Shown here piece by piece: positions 57,913 to 64,000 of a stretch of 64,000 bases of DNA. Position numbers and translations under genes: made by a program. The first letter of the stretch is position 1. Each line of letters opens with the position of its first letter. The stretch is from Celoporthe dispersa (Eukaryota > Ascomycota > Sordariomycetes > Diaporthales > Cryphonectriaceae). The notes under the pieces are model-generated. The model was not told where the DNA came from and searched no databases. It saw nothing but the letters and a program-made list of their open reading frames with translations. The DNA lies in contig WAID01000003.1 in NCBI GenBank assembly GCA_016584495.1, positions 6,652,501 through 6,716,500 on the forward strand, given 5' to 3'.

Positions 57913-59468
57913 TCACGGCCACATCGCATCCCAGATAAAAAGCCAATGCTCATAGTACTTATTCATGGGCCCTACAACGAAGCTCCGTTCGTACCCATTC
58001 TCTCGCACCTTGTAAGGCCTTGAATACAAACCCTCCGTCTGCAGATGTCTCTTTTGGCATATCGATATCGAAAAGCTGCTCCTGCTGTTACCGACGAAAT
58101 ATTCTGCGCCCGCGAGAACAATATAATCGATAAGGCCTTGCTGGTCCCAGCTCATGGAGTGCAACTTTCTCAAGTCATCACCTTCCAGTAAGTCGTCCTT
58201 GACACGTAACGCCATGCCAGTCTGCTTCTTTGCCGCCTCCACCAGTCTGCGGGCCTCACTCAAATTCCCCGAGGCGAGGTAACCGACTGCCAGCTGGGAC
58301 TCTACCGCCTTGTGTAGATATGCGGCCTGCTGCTCCTCGTAAGTCGGCCAGAAAGGCTCAGCATCCGCCTCCGATCTAAGGTGAGCACCGAAAAACTTCG
58401 AGCTGTTATTGTTCAGGGTCTGGGTATCACCCCGAGACCGTGTCTGCTCCTGTGCAAAAGCCTGCATGCTGGCTAGGGCTTTCTTGCCGAGCTGCATAAT
58501 GGTCTTGTTGAACTTGCACAGCCCACCGAATGTATTGGCAAACTCTGGCCCGTCACGAACGACTGGCCATTCCCATAACACACCTGGCCAGTCGGTTCCG
58601 CGGAAGAGACGCGTATTCCTCTTAGAAGGTGGTTTCCCATTTTTGGGATTATGGACAAACTTTCGGAATCGGGCTGTTCGAGATCATTGTTAGCATGCTT
58701 GTCACGCTTTTGGCTATCAATAGCACATAGTCGAGACTAAAGACTAGAGGAGACGCAAAATTTATAAAGTTGGTGCTGGTACTACAGCAACGCGAGTTCG
58801 GCATTTGGCTTACCCCCAAAGCGGTCAGTCTGGTGATCGAGCTCAGCAAAATCGCATCTGTCGGCATCAGTCCGACTCATCTGCCGCGGGTCGATCTTCT
58901 CAATCTCGGGCTCTTTCTTGTCATTGCTTAGGTATCGAAGATGGGGTACCTGAGTCCAGTCGTCGTAGAGAGCTATCTGCGGACAGCTTTCTCCCATCGC
59001 CTGACGGAAGTTGTCCTCGTCAAATAAGTAGCTGAATGGTCTGAAGTCCGATTGGCCCAAGATGACCCTGATATCGTCGTCCTTCCTCTTCCTGATCGCC
59101 GGCATCATTAAACCAGTGGCACCGGCCTCGATGGCATAACGAATGCAGGTGAGAATGAAGTTGCGTACGTTGCCGATGCCCCCGAAGTTGTTATCACACA
59201 CCAGAACAACACCCGGAAGCCACTCCTCCACTTCGTCACAGACCCGCCTCAGGGGCCATCCCACGAAGGGGGCATCGGGGTCCGAGAGGTCGATGTCAGG
59301 AGGCAGGGGCTTTCCTAGCCTATTTGGATGGATGTTGTTACTAGCTGTGTGGCTATCTTTGTTCTTTGTCCACGAGAAATTCGACGGCAGGTTCAATTTA
59401 CTCCAGTGTGGTGTCCATACAAGAAGCAGGAGACCAATGGCCAGAGCAGACACGAGGCGAGACCGCAT
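57913..59468 (-). CDS. type II membrane protein, O-fucosyltransferase-like
   Basis: Exon 1 is 59468-58814 and exon 2 is 58673-57913 (140-base GTAAGC...CAG intron), about 471 residues. The first 25 residues (MRSRLVSALAIGLLLLVWTP) form a short basic head and a single membrane anchor, as in Golgi glycosyltransferases. The luminal part has CDNNFGGIGNVRNFILTCIR, a GDP-fucose-transferase-like glycine-rich start, later GAHLRSEAD and the C-terminal DYIVLAGAEYFVGNSRSSFS, similar to the nucleotide-sugar end of O-fucosyltransferase folds. Such proteins are abundant and mostly unassigned in Pezizomycotina. Donor and acceptor sugars are unknown. The gene is intact. Confidence 0.75.
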
Positions 59469-60505
59469 TGTAGAGAATATCGTCGTGAGTGCAGGCGGTA
59501 TGTTATGCGTCGAAGATGACGAATAACAAGAGAGGACAAAGTCAAAGATACAGAATAACAGGTCTGAGTGTGTCGCTGACGTGGATTTCAGAAGGAAGCC
59601 TGTGCTCTATACTAAAAGGTTTGCTGAGCAATGATAAGCGCGAGACACCGCGGTCTGAATAGCCTCTGGTGGCATCTAATTAAACCGCAGTTGACTCAAG
59701 GAGTTGGCAGGCTGCGAGGAGAGACCGAAATCAGACAGACGTATGGTCGCAAATTCCTCTTGGTACCAAAAGCGTCTAAATCGTGGCCAATAAAGGGCTG
59801 TCAAAGACGAGAGCTATATCACATGAAACCCCCGAAAGGTTATATAGCCACTTTTCATCTCGAGGCTGAGTCTGTGAGATGCGAGGTCGTACTCTAGACA
59901 GGGTCGCTTGGAAAGCCACGTCTCATAAGCAGGCGTCATAAGCTTTGGCGGTACAGATCTGCCGAGAGAAGAAGGCTTGTTGATTCAAGGCGATATTGAG
60001 ACAGCATGTCATGAACTCAGTCACGCGGGTATGAAGTATCGTCAGCTTCTGCGAAGATGATGAGATTTCTCTCTTCCAGCTTCTATAGCCCAGCGAGATG
60101 CATCTGATCTATATCAGCAAGACGCTTATGATCTATCGCAGCGCAGTATATAATTATTGTGAATATGTGGCACATGAACAAGTTCTGCCTCTTTCGTTTT
60201 GCATGTGCTCCTCCTAGCAATGAAGTCGTACCATCATCATAAGAAATACAATCCAGCAAAGTGCTGTGTTACTCCAACCGCGTCGAATGTAGATGCGGGA
60301 TGCGAGCAATGTGACGAAAGAATAAAGTTCAGAGAAAGAGAAGACAAAGCAAGCCCTGAGTATGGTCACTAGAGCGCGTTCCGACGGACCAGTAAAAAAA
60401 CAAAAAAAAACAAAAAACAACAACACACACACACACACACACAAAAGAGAGTGTGTTGCTACACCCACCAACCTCGAGCCTTTATCGTCTGAAGTGATGC
60501 CACAC
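59469..60505. other. intergenic spacer
   Basis: No supported gene lies between the transferase-like gene and the CPS1/DIP2-type gene. It holds the transferase promoter and a CA microsatellite at 60423-60443. Confidence 0.55.
60423..60443 (+). repeat. (AC)n microsatellite
   Basis: About ten perfect AC units flanked by A-rich sequence, about 65 bases beyond the 3' end of the CPS1/DIP2-type gene and likely in its 3' UTR. Confidence 0.85.
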
Positions 60506-63500
60506 CTAGTAGCCCCTGCCTATATCATTTCGGTCGGCGAGACTCATTCCGACGATGGCATCAGCGGCCCAGTCTTCATCATTCTGTATCGATGGATTGC
60601 GGGCGTGGTGGCTGGCGCCGTCCTGTGGAACGGGGTGGCCCCGCCAATCAACCATCTGCCCACCTTCCTGGAACTCGGCCAACCTGATCTCGGGGGTCTG
60701 CTGAGCCGGCTTGGGACCAATACCTGGCGGTACATCGTTTGAATCGAACTGGTTGAAATCGGGAAGGTCGAAAGCGTGGGGATCTTGAGAGGCGCGTGGC
60801 CCTGTCGGGGTCATCTCTTCACGGCCGTTCGCGTTAGGATCACTGCCATGAGCGTGTCCGGCTCTCATCTCTTCAGGCGGGAGGGCGCCCATGTGCTCGA
60901 GCTGTTGCTCTAGCTCTCTCTGCTCAAGTATCTGAGGGGCCGGCTCGACATTGCGCAACGTACTGCCCACCGCCGCCAGGCCAATCTGTGCGCCACTACT
61001 GCTTCTGAAGCTGCTGTAGCTCGCCCTGTGCCCGTCTGGAACGCCTTCAGGTTCACCGGCCCCCAGGTTGGCGGATGTGTCCCGGATGGCGAACTGTGCT
61101 ATCGTCCTCATCTTGCGGGAAACCCAACCAGCTAGGATTTTGCCTCTTTGCTTCTCGCCAAGGCGAGAGCGGGGAAATCGCCTCTCTGGACGAAAGCAAC
61201 AATGTCGACAACCACCTGATGCTCATTGAGGATAGAATTGACGATCACAGGGACAATGGATGCAAGGTAAGCCTTGCGCCCTACTTCGACGATGACCACG
61301 ACCAGGCCACCAGCTTGGAAGACAGCGCTGTTGAAACTCTTGGTTAGCCTACTCACCACCAAATCGGATGTCACTGGACGGGACTCTACTTACCAGCCTC
61401 CAGTCATGATGTTTCGATGACTTCGCTCTACAGAAGCCTCGATATCCATGGGGAAGTGACTGAGCCCATTGATCTCAAATGTCTCGCCAATGCTACCCAG
61501 CACGAACAGAACCTGCATATCCACCTGAGCACCACCTGGGCCGATGGGTCTGCTGACATTGTGAAGAAAGCCGAGGTCGCCAGTACGGACATAGCTAATG
61601 TTCGGATCGCCGTCGATCGTCCGGCCATCGAACCGCTCAGCATCAAATATGTCCTTCGAGCCATAGAAACCCTTGACACAGGCCTCTGAGTCGACCCATA
61701 TCTCACCGTACTCGCCGTCTCCGCAGAGGAGTCGGCTCTCGGGATTAACGATCGCTATCTGTGTCGATACAGGAACCATACCGGAGTCTTGTACGAGCAA
61801 TGCCTTGGGATCGGTATCGACATCGGTAGGAATGACCAGGCCTCTTCTGAGAGCCTTGGTGTCTAACCATAGCTCGATTGGCTCGATGCACATGTATGAG
61901 CGTGATGCGATCATCGGGTTCAGCACGTGAGAGTAGACTGTGTTGATCGCTGTGCGGTCGAGCCCAGTTGCTGCGAAGTGCAGCCGAACCTTCTGGAAGA
62001 TGTCGATGCGTGGTCGGCCCTCCGCGGTGATCATCATGTTCTTCAGCTCATGTAGCGTGAAGCCTTTGCCAGGCATCAGAGCCATTGCGTGGTCGAGCAT
62101 CTGAGGCGTCGCGTACGTGTCTTTGATCTTATATCGGGAGAGAATCATGAACAGCGACATGGGATTCTGTGCGAACTCCACTGGCGATAGTATGTAGGTG
62201 GGCGTGCCAATGTAGATGCCCATTAGGCAAGTGTGGATGAAGCCCAGCCCTGTGGTGCTCCGGACACAGCCCAAGACAGGCCTGGAACTAGTCATCTGGC
62301 ACGTCTCCTTCTGGACCTTGCACATGCCCAGGATCGTCTCGTGACTCAGCTGTACAGCGAGCCTTCGCTGGTCGGGAGTCCAGTACGTCCAAATGACAAC
62401 CGGGTAGCCTGGTTGGACCCAGGAAGGGTCCACAGTAATACCCAGGTCTCTCAGCCCATTGTTCTGCTTCGGTGGCTTGGTGGTGTTGTAGACAGACGGC
62501 ACGCCTATCTTCAGGATGGACGCAGATTGCTTGACATGCTGAGCCACCGGCTTCATCTTGAGAAGATGGTCGACGTCCTGGTTGACGAGTACGGCCCTGA
62601 CATTGTAGTCACCCACAAGATGGAGGAAAGCCGGCACATCTTCGGGGAGACGGTTCTGATCCATCGGAGCGCAGGGAATGACGACAGCGCCAAGGTTGAT
62701 GCATGCATGCACCGCGAAGACAAATTCTTCCGAGTGGGTGTACATGAGAATGACATGATCCCGAGGCCGGATCTTAACCTTATTCTTGAGATACATGGCA
62801 ACTGCCGCCACCCTGGTGTCGAATTTCTTCCAGGTAATGCCCTTGCCCTCTTTGCCCTTGCCGTCGATCGTACAGTACGACAACTCCTCAGGTTGCCTGG
62901 CTACTCTCCACTGAATGAGGTCGGTAATGCTCTTGAAATTGTTGAGTGGAGTCGAAGTACGGTCGTCGATGACAACTTCTCGACGGTCGATGCCAGAATA
63001 TTGTCTCTCGACAGGACCTAGCACATCGGCCCGGGAGTCTGAAGCAAGAAGGGACCAGATACCGCCCATTGGATCGACACCAACAGGCAGGTTCTGTACG
63101 GCATGCTCCACACCAAACTTGACATGAACCGCAGGCAGGTTACCAAGGTCAAATTCCTTGCGGCAGAGCATGTTCCCGATCTCCCTACGGCCGTTCTTCT
63201 GGACTCTGGGCAGCGAGTTGGGTGCGGTAATCAACACGCAATAGACACGCAGATGGTGTTCTTGCATTAGGATCTCCATGCACCTTTCCGAAAGGGGAGT
63301 CGAGAAGCGCCGTATCTAGCTGTCGTGGTGGGCCGCCGGAAGTTGCAGGTGCCGTTGACGCTGCTGTCGACTCGAGCATCACCACGGGCAGGTGCTCTTC
63401 GTTGACAAATACGTCAAATGCTGAGCAGTCGAAAATCTTGGGAATGTTGCGCATAATGCTGACGACGATATGTTGCACAAAAAAGTATCGGTACTCTGCA

Positions 63501-64000
63501 ATCTCGTGCCCATGCTCGACCCACTCCACCTTTTGCCTGATGCGGTCTTCGTATAGGCCCAAGACGAAGATCTTGCCCTCGATGATAGTGCCCAGAAGGC
63601 CTGTTCGGAGGAACTCAGGCTCAACAGCAGTCGGTGTCGGGTTGCCTGGTTCAAACTTGAAAGGCCTAGCATGGAAGATCTGCTCTGTATGCTTAGGCAA
63701 AGCCCAGAATCCACCGGAAAGAGAGGGCGAGTCCACCCAGATCTCACCGATCGAGTGCGGTGAGGATAGCAGACCTGTCTCTGGGTCGACTACCGCCAGT
63801 GTGGCGTCCGGGATTGGGTAGCCGAAGGCTCCAACGCGGACGGTGCTCGGGTCATTGGCCTTCTTCCTAGCCTCGTCACCTATGGCAACGACCAGAACCT
63901 CGTTGGACTTCAACGCTTCCCTGTCGAGCAGGACCTCGCTCAACTCATTCTTGGCGCGCTCTTCTGTGACATTGGTCGGACCGCCACTGAGGAGACTTCC
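60506..64000 (-). CDS. CPS1: CPS1/DIP2-type AMP-binding protein, 3' part, two frame breaks
   Basis: The gene enters from the right edge and ends at 60506. Visible exons are 64000-61394 and 61327-60506, joined by a GTAAGT...CAG intron. The edge-proximal part is the C-terminal half of one adenylate-forming domain (FGYPIPDATLAVVDPETG, GEIWVDSPSLSGGFW, FLRTGLLGTI). A second such domain follows (TDLIQWRVARQPEELSYCTI, later GEYGEIWVDSEACVKGFYGS and YVRTGDLGF), then HFPMDIEASVERSHRNI and a disordered tail. This tandem layout is that of animal DIP2 and fungal CPS1; CPS1 was reported to matter for virulence in Cochliobolus. The enzyme activates acyl or related groups with ATP, but the substrate is unsettled. 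Frame shifts occur at G run 63294-63297 (+1) and at 61171-61174 (-1); code is intact on both sides. Confidence 0.85.

Overview
This window looks like nuclear chromosomal DNA of a filamentous ascomycete (Pezizomycotina, probably a Sordariomycete). The evidence is short introns of about 45-100 bases with GTRNGT...YAG ends, gene families confined to or typical of such fungi (a DUF4045/gelsolin-repeat protein, a Zn2Cys6 regulator, a CPS1/DIP2-type AMP-binding protein, a fungal LIM protein), and wide non-coding gaps. I see no bacterial operon, rRNA, canonical tRNA, CRISPR array or intact transposase. All family calls come from reading the translated sequence; no database search was possible.

Layout, left to right. 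0.7-1.6 kb: Arl2 small GTPase. 2.7-7.9 kb: large DUF4045/gelsolin-like protein with three frame breaks. 8.6-9.6 kb: Mediator subunit 10. 10.56-10.87 kb: possible small MGC-initiated protein. 11.4-13.0 kb: LIM-domain protein with a stop codon inside a zinc finger. 14.0-16.2 kb: Ser/Pro/Lys-rich nuclear-type protein with PP1-docking-like and KEN motifs. 16.2-24.1 kb: gene-poor block holding a tRNA-derived, SINE-like element with 65-bp tandem repeats. 24.2-25.7 kb: Yap-type bZIP factor. 27.2-30.1 kb: long-form tRNase Z. 30.7-33.2 kb: unknown 828-residue protein. 34.3-36.9 kb: LAMMER kinase. 36.9-42.3 kb: 5.4 kb without a gene. 42.3-43.6 kb: sideroflexin, divergent from an MFS transporter (44.4-46.2 kb). 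47.2-48.8 kb: Stm1/SERBP1-like RGG protein. 51.2-52.9 kb: Zn2Cys6 regulator whose DNA-binding motif is completed across an intron. 54.3-55.5 kb: short-chain dehydrogenase. 55.6-56.1 kb: apparent 5' fragment of a transaldolase-like gene. 56.8-57.5 kb: RING protein with a YEATS-like C-terminus. 57.9-59.5 kb: type II membrane O-fucosyltransferase-like protein. 60.5 kb to the right edge: 3' part of a CPS1/DIP2-type gene.

Most genes are unlinked housekeeping functions: tubulin-folding GTPase, transcription, tRNA 3' processing, ribosome preservation, kinase signalling and mitochondrial transport. The exception is 51-59 kb, which looks accessory: a pathway-type regulator, a dehydrogenase, a truncated sugar-metabolism gene, a RING-YEATS protein and a glycosyltransferase-like protein.

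The most important caution is that conserved genes here carry eight single-base frame breaks, several in short homopolymers, plus one in-frame TAG. Because these hit housekeeping genes and leave the code on both sides intact, consensus errors are more likely than decay, and the affected CDS spans are given as one gene with the break noted. The best candidates for new biology are the RING-YEATS protein, the SINE-like repeat element and the KVSF/KEN protein.
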